From Acidobacteriota bacterium (GTDB lineage Bacteria > Acidobacteriota > Blastocatellia > Pyrinomonadales > Pyrinomonadaceae), in NCBI GenBank assembly GCA_963169175.1, contig CAUJFK010000367.1:1-8529 (forward strand): 8,529 nt of DNA, read 5' to 3'. Made by a program: the position numbers and the translations under genes. How positions within the stretch are numbered: position 1 is the first letter of the stretch; each line of letters opens with the position of its first letter. Shown here piece after piece: positions 1-6,182 of this stretch. The notes beneath the pieces were generated by a model. The model saw nothing but the letters and a program-made list of their open reading frames with translations. It was not told the origin of the DNA and did not search any database.

Positions 1-2184
1 ACGGCCGTTGCGGTCAACCCAAAGGACGAGAGATACCGTGACCTGATCGGCAAAACTATCGCGCTTCCGCTTACCGATCGGGAGATACCGATCGTCGGGG
101 ACGAATATGTCGATCCAGAATTCGGCACTGGTGCTGTAAAGGTAACGCCGGCTCACGACCCGAACGATTATCAGATCGGTTTACGGCACGGCCTCGAACA
201 GCTTCTCGTGATGAACGATGATGCGACGATGAACGCCGCCGCCGGTGCTGATTTTGAGGGCCTTGACCGGTTCAAGGCACGCGAAAATGTCATCGAACGC
301 TTTGATGAGCTGGGCCTGCTTGAAAGGATCGAAGATTATGAGATAACCCTGCCGGTTTGCGAACGCTGCAAGACGGTCGTCGAACCGATCTTGTCTGATC
401 AGTGGTTCGTCAAAATGGACGAAATGCGCGATATGGCGCTCGAACTAATGCGGACCGAAGGCGTACCGCATTTTTCGCCGCAGGTGCCCCATGAAAAGGT
501 CTATACGGCCTGGCTTGAGAATCTAAAAGACTGGACCATTTCACGCCAGCTTTGGTGGGGACACCAGATCCCGGCGTGGTATGACGATGAAGGGAATGTG
601 TATGTTGCCCGGACCGAACGGGAAGCAAAAGAGACTGCCGTTGGTCGAGAATTGAAACAGGACCAGGATGTCCTCGACACATGGTTCTCATCCGGCCTTT
701 GGTCCTTTTCAACTTTTGGTTGGACCGGCGAAGAAGCTGGCCAGGATACGAGCGAAATTGGGGAGAAGGGTGAAGAACAGCCGCCGGCTGACAGCCATCA
801 GCTATCAGGTTCTGCTAAAAATGATCTTGACGCCTTTCTCCCCACAGATGTTCTGGTAACCGGCCGCGACATCATATTTCTATGGGTTTCGCGGATGATA
901 ATGCTGACCAAAAAGTTTGTCGACGAAAAGGCGTTCGAGGACGTGATCGTCACCGGCACCGTTCTTGGCAAAGACGGCAAGCCGATGTCGAAATCGCGTA
1001 AGAACGGCGTTGACCCGATCGAGATGTTCGATAAATTCGGCGTCGATGCCACGCGTGTCTATCTGGCTTCTATTGCAACCGGGGCCGATATCAAATGGAA
1101 CGATCTGCTGATCGAGACCTACCGAAACTTTGCAAACAAGATCTGGAACGCAACTCGGTTTTGTTTGATGAATCCAGACGGAGCAAGCGTCGGTTCCCCT
1201 CCTTACGAAGGAGGGGTGGCCAAAGGCCGAGGTGATTCTGTCTCGGCCGTTGAAGGTTTCCCTGCCGGAGAAGAACCACCCCGTCAGGAAAAAGCGCTGA
1301 CTCCTCTTCTTGGCAAGGAGGTGACTAATGGGCCGCTGCCCGACAGATGGATCATATCCCGCCTAAACGTGACCGCCATCAATGTGAACAAAGCTCTTTC
1401 TCGCTACGAATTTCACACTGCTGTTTCGCTTCTATATCATTTCTTCTGGGATGATTTCTGCGATTGGTATATAGAGCTGAAGAAGGATGAGATAACGGCG
1501 GGCGACGCGGTGTCCAGCTCGCGCATATTGTCGATTCTGGAACAGGCCTTGCGTTTGCTGCATCCGTTCATGCCGTACCTAACGGAGGAATTGTGGCTGA
1601 AGCTGCCGGGAACATCGAACGCCTTTCACAACCCGGCATACGCAGATGCCGGAGCGACGATAATGCTGGCCGATTTTCCTGCCGGCGATCCGGCGCTCAT
1701 CGACGATCAAGCGGAGGCCGAGATGCAGCTTGTCATTGATACAATAAAACGCGTCCGCAATATACGCGCGGAAATGAACATCAAACCCAGCGACCGCGTT
1801 GATATCCACGTCGCTAGCGGTGTCGAAGCGCAGTCAATTCTCGCCGCCAACGAAGCCCAGATCAAAAAGCTTGCACGTGCTGATAAACTGGTATTGGCCG
1901 ACTTGCTCGATGTGCCAAAGGCCTCGGCCAAAGCAGTCCTGGCCGGCGGAGCAGAGATCGCGGTTCCGCTCGAAGGCCTGATCGATTTTGACAAGGAACG
2001 CGAACGTCTGCAAAACCAGATCGCAAAGCTCGATACGGAACTGCAGCGTTTGAACGGACAGCTTTCGAATGCGAATTTCGTTGAACGAGCACCTGCGGAG
2101 AAGGTGCAGGAGTTGAGGGGCAGACAAGAAGAGATAACGGGCCAGATTGCGGCCTTGAGATCAAACGTCGCGGCTCTCGCATAA
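1..2184 (+). CDS. valS: Valyl-tRNA synthetase, C-terminal part (5' end outside window)
   Basis: Class I aminoacyl-tRNA synthetase that charges tRNA-Val in the cytoplasm and edits mischarged threonine. Frame 1 is open from the first base, so the gene starts upstream; about 727 residues are present of a family usually 880-950 long, and the N-terminal HIGH half is missing. Visible in order: end of the CP1 editing domain (GTGAVKVTPAHDPNDY, 124-171), a CxxC pair (358-369), DWTISRQLWWGHQIPAWY (529-582), LDTWFSSGLW (673-702), PTDVLVTGRDI, the KMSKS-type loop written PMSKS (982-996), the anticodon-binding domain from DRWIISRLN (1342-1368), and a C-terminal tRNA-binding coiled coil (about 1981-2172). 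Two segments exceed the family's usual length: about 28 residues before FLPTDVL and about 40 residues before PLPDRW. Both stay in frame, so the enzyme is probably functional. The stop TAA lies 18 bases before the next gene. Confidence 0.97.
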   Translation, partial: TAVAVNPKDERYRDLIGKTIALPLTDREIPIVGDEYVDPEFGTGAVKVTPAHDPNDYQIGLRHGLEQLLVMNDDATMNAAAGADFEGLDRFKARENVIERFDELGLLERIEDYEITLPVCERCKTVVEPILSDQWFVKMDEMRDMALELMRTEGVPHFSPQVPHEKVYTAWLENLKDWTISRQLWWGHQIPAWYDDEGNVYVARTEREAKETAVGRELKQDQDVLDTWFSSGLWSFSTFGWTGEEAGQDTSEIGEKGEEQPPADSHQLSGSAKNDLDAFLPTDVLVTGRDIIFLWVSRMIMLTKKFVDEKAFEDVIVTGTVLGKDGKPMSKSRKNGVDPIEMFDKFGVDATRVYLASIATGADIKWNDLLIETYRNFANKIWNATRFCLMNPDGASVGSPPYEGGVAKGRGDSVSAVEGFPAGEEPPRQEKALTPLLGKEVTNGPLPDRWIISRLNVTAINVNKALSRYEFHTAVSLLYHFFWDDFCDWYIELKKDEITAGDAVSSSRILSILEQALRLLHPFMPYLTEELWLKLPGTSNAFHNPAYADAGATIMLADFPAGDPALIDDQAEAEMQLVIDTIKRVRNIRAEMNIKPSDRVDIHVASGVEAQSILAANEAQIKKLARADKLVLADLLDVPKASAKAVLAGGAEIAVPLEGLIDFDKERERLQNQIAKLDTELQRLNGQLSNANFVERAPAEKVQELRGRQEEITGQIAALRSNVAALA
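727..831 (+). repeat. In-frame extra segment of valS with degenerate heptamers
   Basis: Between the conserved GW (after the TWFSSGLW block) and FLPTDVL, other ValRS proteins as I remember them have about 10 residues; here there are about 37, rich in G, E, S and Q. The DNA contains a small palindrome CAGCC-GCC-GGCTG (778-790) and then heptamer-like units ACAGCCA, TCAGCTA, TCAGGTT (791-811). That pattern resembles short tandem heptamer repeats seen between genes in some bacteria. That it arose from repeat DNA is inference; the excess length is seen directly. The boundaries are approximate. Confidence 0.45.
1195..1324 (+). repeat. Palindromic repeat element inserted in frame in valS
   Basis: A roughly 130-base segment with terminal inverted repeats: TCCCCTCCTT (1195-1204) and AAGGAGGTGA (1315-1324), one mismatch. 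At the left end a perfect hairpin has 9-bp arms and a 3-base loop (CCCCTCCTT-ACG-AAGGAGGGG, 1196-1216). Next comes GGCC-AAA-GGCC (1218-1228), then an inner inverted pair GGTGATTCT (1231-1239) and AGAACCACC (1272-1280), one mismatch. The right end holds CTT-GGC-AAG (1309-1317). The nested symmetry looks like a non-autonomous dispersed repeat (MITE- or REP-like). It is translated as SPPYEGGV...LTPLLGKEV, in the variable linker between the catalytic core and the anticodon-binding domain, and adds about 40 residues without breaking the frame. That it exists in other copies in the genome is inference. Confidence 0.7.
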
Positions 2185-2202
2185 ACTGAGTTCGGTAAGA
2201 TC

Positions 2203-3477
2203 ATGAGAGGTGTACTTGCTTTTAGTCTTTCTATTCTTTTCTCGCTGACGGGTTTTTCTCAAGCCCGCACTATCGAGGAAGCTAAGTATACGGAAGCGCT
2301 GAAACGAGCCGGTGAGGTTACATATTCAAAACCTTATCGTGTGAAGCAGAACACAGAACAGTGTGCGCTGGAAAACTGTGTTTGGGGGCCGCTCTACCGC
2401 AGTATTAAGGAGATCGTTCCCGGTGGGGCCATGCGATCATCCTTCATCGACACCCAACGCGGTGAAAATGAGCCTTCAAGCGTTTGGATATTCATTGGCA
2501 ACAAGAGGTATGTGAACCGAAGGAACTCAGGTTGGCAGATCGAGCCAGACGCCAAAAGTTCCAAACCCGTCGACCAACAAACCGAACTTCTATCCGCCGA
2601 GTATCGAGATCTTGGGCCGTCGCAGATCGCCGGTAAGAAGTTAGCTGTATTTCAGAAGGCTATAAGAGCTCGGCTTAATTTCAATGGAACTTCTAATGAT
2701 AGTAATCAGACGATCACGACTTGGATAGACGACGGGGGCAGACTTTTTAAGCAAGAGTTCTTGACGACGAATTCCGCTCATGGTTCTACACGTATCGAAA
2801 TGCTCTATGAGCATGATGCGAGTATAGTGATCGAAGAGCCGATAATGCCAATGATTGATCCGCCGGTAGCCTTCAACCCGGTCGGCCAGGGGAAGCAGAT
2901 CACCCGCGGAGAGTTCTGGGATCATATGCGGAGTTCGCAGGCAGCGACGAAAGACAAATCCTTCCGCACCAAGGTAACAAATCAGCACAGCGATATTCCA
3001 GATGGACGCTGGGAGCTTTATAGTTCTTGGGTTTGTGATTACGTTTTCCCGGATCGATCGCACATGGTCTACACTCACAGGAGCCGACGTGAGATCGTTC
3101 GGATAGGTAAGACGGTCTATAGTAGAGAGCCGGATACCGGGTGGGCGCGTACTGATGAGGAAAGGCCCCGACTTGTTTCGGCCCCGGCTGGAATCTTCGG
3201 CTATCCGCCCGAGTCCCAGTTTTTGCTGTTTGAATCGGACAACGTCGATGGTGTTCCTCTGGCTTTGATCAGGATTATTTCGAAGCCGAAGTTCGTGAAA
3301 GACAAAAACACGGGCAGTCAGATCACGAACTATTGGCTTGACGAAAATGGGGTTTTGGTACGGAAAGAATCGATATACTTCAACGAGTCCAGCGCGTCCG
3401 GCTCACCAAAATGGCAGCGACAGATTGAAACCTACGAATACAACTCCGACATCCGTGTCGAGCCTCCAATTCATTAG
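2203..3477 (+). CDS. Exported protein of unknown function with two copies of one module
   Basis: A 424-residue protein that I do not assign to a named family. Residues 1-21 look like a Sec signal peptide (MRGVLAF..., hydrophobic 4-18, likely cleavage after SQA21), so it probably acts outside the cytoplasmic membrane. The mature part seems to be a tandem duplication, about 22-214 and 232-423. Each half opens with a helix-like segment (EEAKYTEALKRA; RGEFWDHMRSSQ) and has a middle strand pattern (WIFIGNKRYVNRRNSGW at 95-111; IVRIGKTVYSREPDTGW at 298-314). Each closes with W-[IL]-D-x-x-G-x-L...E, then [ML]YEHDASIVIEEPI or TYEYNSDIRVEPPI. Alternating strands suggest a beta-rich, possibly LolA/LppX-like lipoprotein-binding fold; that is a guess. 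There is no lipobox. The start ATG lies 18 bases after the valS stop with only a weak GGTAAG before it. The next gene follows after 15 bases and carries the same module once. Confidence 0.85.
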   Translation: MRGVLAFSLSILFSLTGFSQARTIEEAKYTEALKRAGEVTYSKPYRVKQNTEQCALENCVWGPLYRSIKEIVPGGAMRSSFIDTQRGENEPSSVWIFIGNKRYVNRRNSGWQIEPDAKSSKPVDQQTELLSAEYRDLGPSQIAGKKLAVFQKAIRARLNFNGTSNDSNQTITTWIDDGGRLFKQEFLTTNSAHGSTRIEMLYEHDASIVIEEPIMPMIDPPVAFNPVGQGKQITRGEFWDHMRSSQAATKDKSFRTKVTNQHSDIPDGRWELYSSWVCDYVFPDRSHMVYTHRSRREIVRIGKTVYSREPDTGWARTDEERPRLVSAPAGIFGYPPESQFLLFESDNVDGVPLALIRIISKPKFVKDKNTGSQITNYWLDENGVLVRKESIYFNESSASGSPKWQRQIETYEYNSDIRVEPPIH

Positions 3478-3481
3478 TGTT

Positions 3482-3486
3482 AGAGG
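3482..3486 (+). promoter_or_regulatory. Ribosome binding site AGAGG deciding the start at 3493
   Basis: AGAGG lies six bases before ATG 3493. The alternative TTG at 3487 would directly abut this site, which favours ATG and a transcript shared with the gene ending at 3477. Confidence 0.55.
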
Positions 3487-3492
3487 TTGATC

Positions 3493-4155
3493 ATGAAAAC
3501 TATTTTCCTGGTATTAATCAGCGTTGCAATTCTGACTGGATTAGGTTCGGCCCAGGATCGCCTATCCGAAGTGGACTACAACACCGCTCTCGCCCAGGCG
3601 CTTGATGCGGCATCCTCCAACGACCGGCGAATTTCAACCGACGAGGTCTTTTATACCGGAGCCCAGATAACCGGAAAGCGACAGATAGTTTCTGATTTTG
3701 TCGGAAATGACGCGAAGAGGATTGATGTCAATGAGGAGTTTAGTGGCAAGAAAACACAGTCGGATTCGATCACGCTGAATGGCCAGTTCTTTTGCAAATC
3801 CGGCGAAAAGGCATGGAAGCGGGCTGATAAGGAATGTGCGCAAGCAGGCAAGGTGATGGCGATTCCTGACGGTGAATATGAATATTCGGTCGAACCTGAT
3901 CCGGCAAACGCAGGGTGGAAGATCTATACTCGGCGTGCGTCATGGAAAGATCTGGGGAATTCACCGGTACGTGATGCCGCGAGGCTAAAATTCATCGAGA
4001 TAAAATTTGTCACGGACGCGGCCGGGCGCATTGTCGAATACTCAGAAACCCGGCGCGGCGGTGCCGAACCGAATGGTTGGAGCAGCACGCAGATGACAAG
4101 ATATATTTATGAGCCCGCCGGCTTGACGATAGTCGATCCTACAAAAGGGAATTGA
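3493..4155 (+). CDS. Exported protein of unknown function, single copy of the same module
   Basis: A 220-residue protein of no family I can name. The ATG at 3493 is preferred over the in-frame TTG at 3487 because AGAGG sits six bases upstream. Residues 1-20 form a clear Sec signal peptide (MKTIFLVLISVAILTGLGSA, cleavage before Q21), so it is secreted or periplasmic. After it, VDYNTALAQALDAA matches the opening helix of both modules in the preceding protein. The end, FVTDAAGRIVEYSET (172-186) followed by MTRYIYEPAGLTIVDP (201-216), matches both of their closing motifs. Two cysteines (C101, C115) flank a KxxxKAWKRAD stretch and could form a disulfide. The 15-base gap to the previous gene suggests one operon of related proteins, possibly from duplication. 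No catalytic motif is visible; a ligand-binding or envelope role is only a guess. Confidence 0.85.
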   Translation: MKTIFLVLISVAILTGLGSAQDRLSEVDYNTALAQALDAASSNDRRISTDEVFYTGAQITGKRQIVSDFVGNDAKRIDVNEEFSGKKTQSDSITLNGQFFCKSGEKAWKRADKECAQAGKVMAIPDGEYEYSVEPDPANAGWKIYTRRASWKDLGNSPVRDAARLKFIEIKFVTDAAGRIVEYSETRRGGAEPNGWSSTQMTRYIYEPAGLTIVDPTKGN

Positions 4156-4195
4156 AGGGCAACGTCGGGCGCTTTTGGGCCGGAATAGCGTATAG

Positions 4196-4258
4196 TGAAT
4201 AGCGAATCGCGAATGTCCGCGTGAGCAAGCCTCCGCATTTATAGTTGTTCGCTATTCA
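4196..4258. repeat. Intergenic inverted repeat upstream of nadC
   Basis: TGAATAGCGAA (4196-4206) and TTCGCTATTCA (4248-4258) are perfect 11-bp inverted arms separated by 41 bases. Next to and inside the left arm are repeated short units: GAATAGCG at 4183-4190 and again at 4197-4204, and GCGAAT at 4202-4207 and 4209-4214. This looks like remnant dispersed repeat DNA in the 150-base gap between 4155 and nadC. It could form a hairpin in a long leader, but with so wide a loop a regulatory role is unproven. Confidence 0.6.
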
Positions 4259-4305
4259 TTCTCTATTATTCAGGACGGATCGATCGGCATTACGCGAAAT
4301 AGACT

Positions 4306-5163
4306 ATGAACTGGCTCGACAACGGCGACGCCCTTGCGGCGATAGGACAATTTTTGGCGGAGGACATTGGCCGCGGCGATATCACCACATCTTCAACTGT
4401 ACCGCCGGAAGTTCGCGGAATGGGCCGGCTTTTGGCGAAGGAGTATCTGGTCATCTGCGGGCTCGAAGTGGCCGAATCGGTATTTCTCCATCTGGATTCC
4501 GAGATCTCGGAGATCGAAACAACATTCTCCGACGGCGACGAGGTTGAGGAAGGAACGGTATTCGGAACGCTGAAAGGTTATGCCGATGTGCTGCTCACCG
4601 GTGAACGCGTGGCCCTCAACCTTTTGCAGCGAATGTCGGGCGTCGCCACACTGACAAGGCAATACGTCAAGGCGGTCGAGGGGACAGGTGCTGCGATCGT
4701 TGATACACGGAAGACCACGCCCGGGCTGCGGATGCTTGAAAAATACGCCGTGACAATAGGCGGGGGAAAGAATCACCGCATGGGCCTCGATGACGGAGTT
4801 TTGATAAAGGACAACCACATTACGCTGGCCGGCGGCGTGGCTGAAGCGGTCGCGGCGTCAAAGAATACGGTCGGGCATTTGCACAAGATCGAGGTCGAGG
4901 TGACCAACTGGGCGCAGCTTCGTGAGGCTATCGAGGCCGGTGCTGACATTGTCATGCTCGATAATCAAACCCCGGACGAAGCGGCAAAGCTGGTCCAGAT
5001 GTCGCGTGATCTTAACCCGGCCGTCCTAATAGAAGCCTCAGGCGGCATGGATCTCGATCGCGTTCGGTCGTTTGCGGAAGCTGGTGTCGATCTCATCTCG
5101 GTTGGACGGATAACACACTCGGCCCGGGCCGTCGATATTTCGTTCAAGATTCAAACGCTTTAG
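4306..5163 (+). CDS. nadC: Nicotinate-nucleotide pyrophosphorylase (quinolinate phosphoribosyltransferase)
   Basis: Converts quinolinate and PRPP to nicotinate mononucleotide, CO2 and pyrophosphate in de novo NAD synthesis; cytoplasmic. The 285-residue length is normal for the family. An N-terminal mixed domain includes EDIGRGDITT (19-28). The barrel carries the family signatures: TGERVALNLLQRMSG (98-112), DTRKTTPGLR (133-142), EKYAV..GGGKNHRMGL (145-161) with H157/R158, LIKDNH (166-171), the acidic EVEV (196-199), LDN (218-220), EASGG (243-247) and SVGRITHS (265-272). Together these give the usual phosphate- and quinolinate-binding basic residues. ATG 4306 is the only sensible start, because an in-frame TAG lies at 4300-4302. 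No clear Shine-Dalgarno is seen; TATTAT at 4264-4269 could be a weak -10 box. nadA and nadB are not in the window. The 3' end overlaps the convergent protease gene by 4 bases. Confidence 0.97.
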   Translation: MNWLDNGDALAAIGQFLAEDIGRGDITTSSTVPPEVRGMGRLLAKEYLVICGLEVAESVFLHLDSEISEIETTFSDGDEVEEGTVFGTLKGYADVLLTGERVALNLLQRMSGVATLTRQYVKAVEGTGAAIVDTRKTTPGLRMLEKYAVTIGGGKNHRMGLDDGVLIKDNHITLAGGVAEAVAASKNTVGHLHKIEVEVTNWAQLREAIEAGADIVMLDNQTPDEAAKLVQMSRDLNPAVLIEASGGMDLDRVRSFAEAGVDLISVGRITHSARAVDISFKIQTL

Positions 5164-6095
5164 GAACGTGAATATCGATCAGCACCCGCTTGAAAGGCGG
5201 ACTGAGGTCCGCGTTCCTGCGGCCACGGCATAATGCGGATCACAATGATCGACAATATCAGGGCGGCCGTACACACAATGCCGCCTTCGATGCCATAATC
5301 TCCGCCGGTCAGCCACGCCGGCCCAGCGTCAGATTCGCGAAGTATCGGAGCTTTCACGATTTCCGTCAAGCCGCTCACTTCCACGCCAAAGATCGATCCC
5401 TGTGCCCAGTTCCATGCGAGATGCAGGCCGAACGGAAACCACAGCGTTCGAGTTTTCAGATAGGAGACCGCAAACCAAACTCCCGCTAGAAAGGTGTTCA
5501 CCCAGGACAGGAAATTAGCATTCGGATTTGCATTGTGCACTGTCGCAAAGATGGCAGAGGTGAAAACGACGGCGAACAGAGAGAGGTCCGATCGTACAAA
5601 CGTTTGAAGAATATAGCCGCGAAAAACTGCCTCTTCGAAGGCAGCTGCCGCCGCAAAGACCGAAAGCGAAAATGCGAGGGTCGATGCGATCGCCAAATAT
5701 CCAGCCTCTGTGTTCGGCCTGAACGAAAGCCCGCCCGTCAAAATACCGATCAAGGCAGCAATGGCAAAGGTCAATACCCCGAGCAGCATGCCAACAGCAA
5801 GATCCGTCAACCATCCCTTTGTGAATGCGGCCCCAAGAGAGCTAAATGGCAAATGTTCCAAATACCGACCGCAGATCCACCCGACAAACAATGCCGCCGA
5901 AAGTGACACGATGCCATTCACCACTAGAAATGCAGGGTTTCCAGGCGAAGCTGTGACACCCAATGCCACCATAATTCCGACCGCGACCGCACCAGCAAGG
6001 ATGCCGACGAGAAAGAATCCGAGAACAAAGATAGCAAATCGCCATCCGCTTCGCGGCCGTTGAAAGCGGTCAAACAGTATCGCAGAGATGTTCAT
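5160..6095 (-). CDS. CPBP family intramembrane glutamic endopeptidase (CAAX/Abi type)
   Basis: A polytopic membrane protein of 311 residues with the three signatures of the CPBP (CAAX protease/bacteriocin-processing, Abi) family: EEAVFRG (E154, E155, R159), FATVH (F183, H187) and HLAWN (H225, N229), all in or near predicted membrane helices. About seven to eight hydrophobic segments are visible, including roughly 20-46, 55-76, 96-120, 132-152, 170-187 and 271-288. Members cleave peptides within the membrane; the substrate here is unknown, and bacterial members range from prenyl-protein processing to bacteriocin self-immunity. The frame could extend to an ATG at 6203, but that would overlap the ntrY start and promoter and add a non-hydrophobic, low-credibility leader. 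ATG 6095, beginning MNISAILFDRFQRPRSGW, is therefore chosen. No strong ribosome binding site is visible. It is divergent from ntrY and convergent with nadC. Confidence 0.92.
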   Translation of the reverse strand: MNISAILFDRFQRPRSGWRFAIFVLGFFLVGILAGAVAVGIMVALGVTASPGNPAFLVVNGIVSLSAALFVGWICGRYLEHLPFSSLGAAFTKGWLTDLAVGMLLGVLTFAIAALIGILTGGLSFRPNTEAGYLAIASTLAFSLSVFAAAAAFEEAVFRGYILQTFVRSDLSLFAVVFTSAIFATVHNANPNANFLSWVNTFLAGVWFAVSYLKTRTLWFPFGLHLAWNWAQGSIFGVEVSGLTEIVKAPILRESDAGPAWLTGGDYGIEGGIVCTAALILSIIVIRIMPWPQERGPQSAFQAGADRYSRS

Positions 6096-6182
6096 ACCCA
6101 ATGATCGTGAGTGTAAGGTAAGCGTCTGGCCGTGACAACCCACGGGAAAGCCCGCGGTTTCGGTTGTGGTAGAATTACGCTC
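6096..6182. promoter_or_regulatory. Divergent promoter region between the protease gene and ntrY
   Basis: About 87 bases separate the chosen starts. On the - strand TACACT (6115-6110) could be a -10 box, giving a leader of only a few bases for the protease gene; this is weak. On the + strand the better site is listed separately. No clear operator palindrome was found. Confidence 0.4.
6167..6175 (+). promoter_or_regulatory. Extended -10 promoter element of ntrY
   Basis: TGGTAGAAT fits the extended -10 form TGnTATAAT with one mismatch. It ends seven bases before GTG 6183, so transcription would begin at or within a base or two of the start codon, giving a leaderless message. No convincing -35 hexamer is seen at the expected spacing, which extended -10 promoters can tolerate. 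The site also argues against the in-frame GTG at 6132 as the start. Confidence 0.5.

Noticed and set aside
1707..2204. A 165-codon - strand frame opposite the valS end
   Set aside because: It is the antisense of the ValRS coiled coil; its Ser/Arg/Ala-rich composition is typical of a shadow frame.
3487..3492. TTG start two codons before ATG 3493
   Set aside because: It touches the AGAGG ribosome binding site with no spacing; ATG 3493 has the proper distance.
4156..4195. Possible terminator after the second secreted-protein gene
   Set aside because: G/C-rich runs around a TTTT are present, but no paired stem followed by a T run could be formed.
4245..4547. Open frame of 100 codons on the + strand overlapping nadC
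   Set aside because: It overlaps nadC in another frame, its arginine-rich product matches nothing known, and nadC is certain there.
5190..6063. Several + strand open frames opposite the protease gene
   Set aside because: Their products are rich in R, K and P with no domain, as expected for the antisense of a membrane-protein gene with clear CPBP motifs.
6132..6182. Upstream GTG start extending the kinase by 17 residues
   Set aside because: The added residues are polar and unlike an NtrY N-terminus, and the extended -10 box lies inside this stretch.
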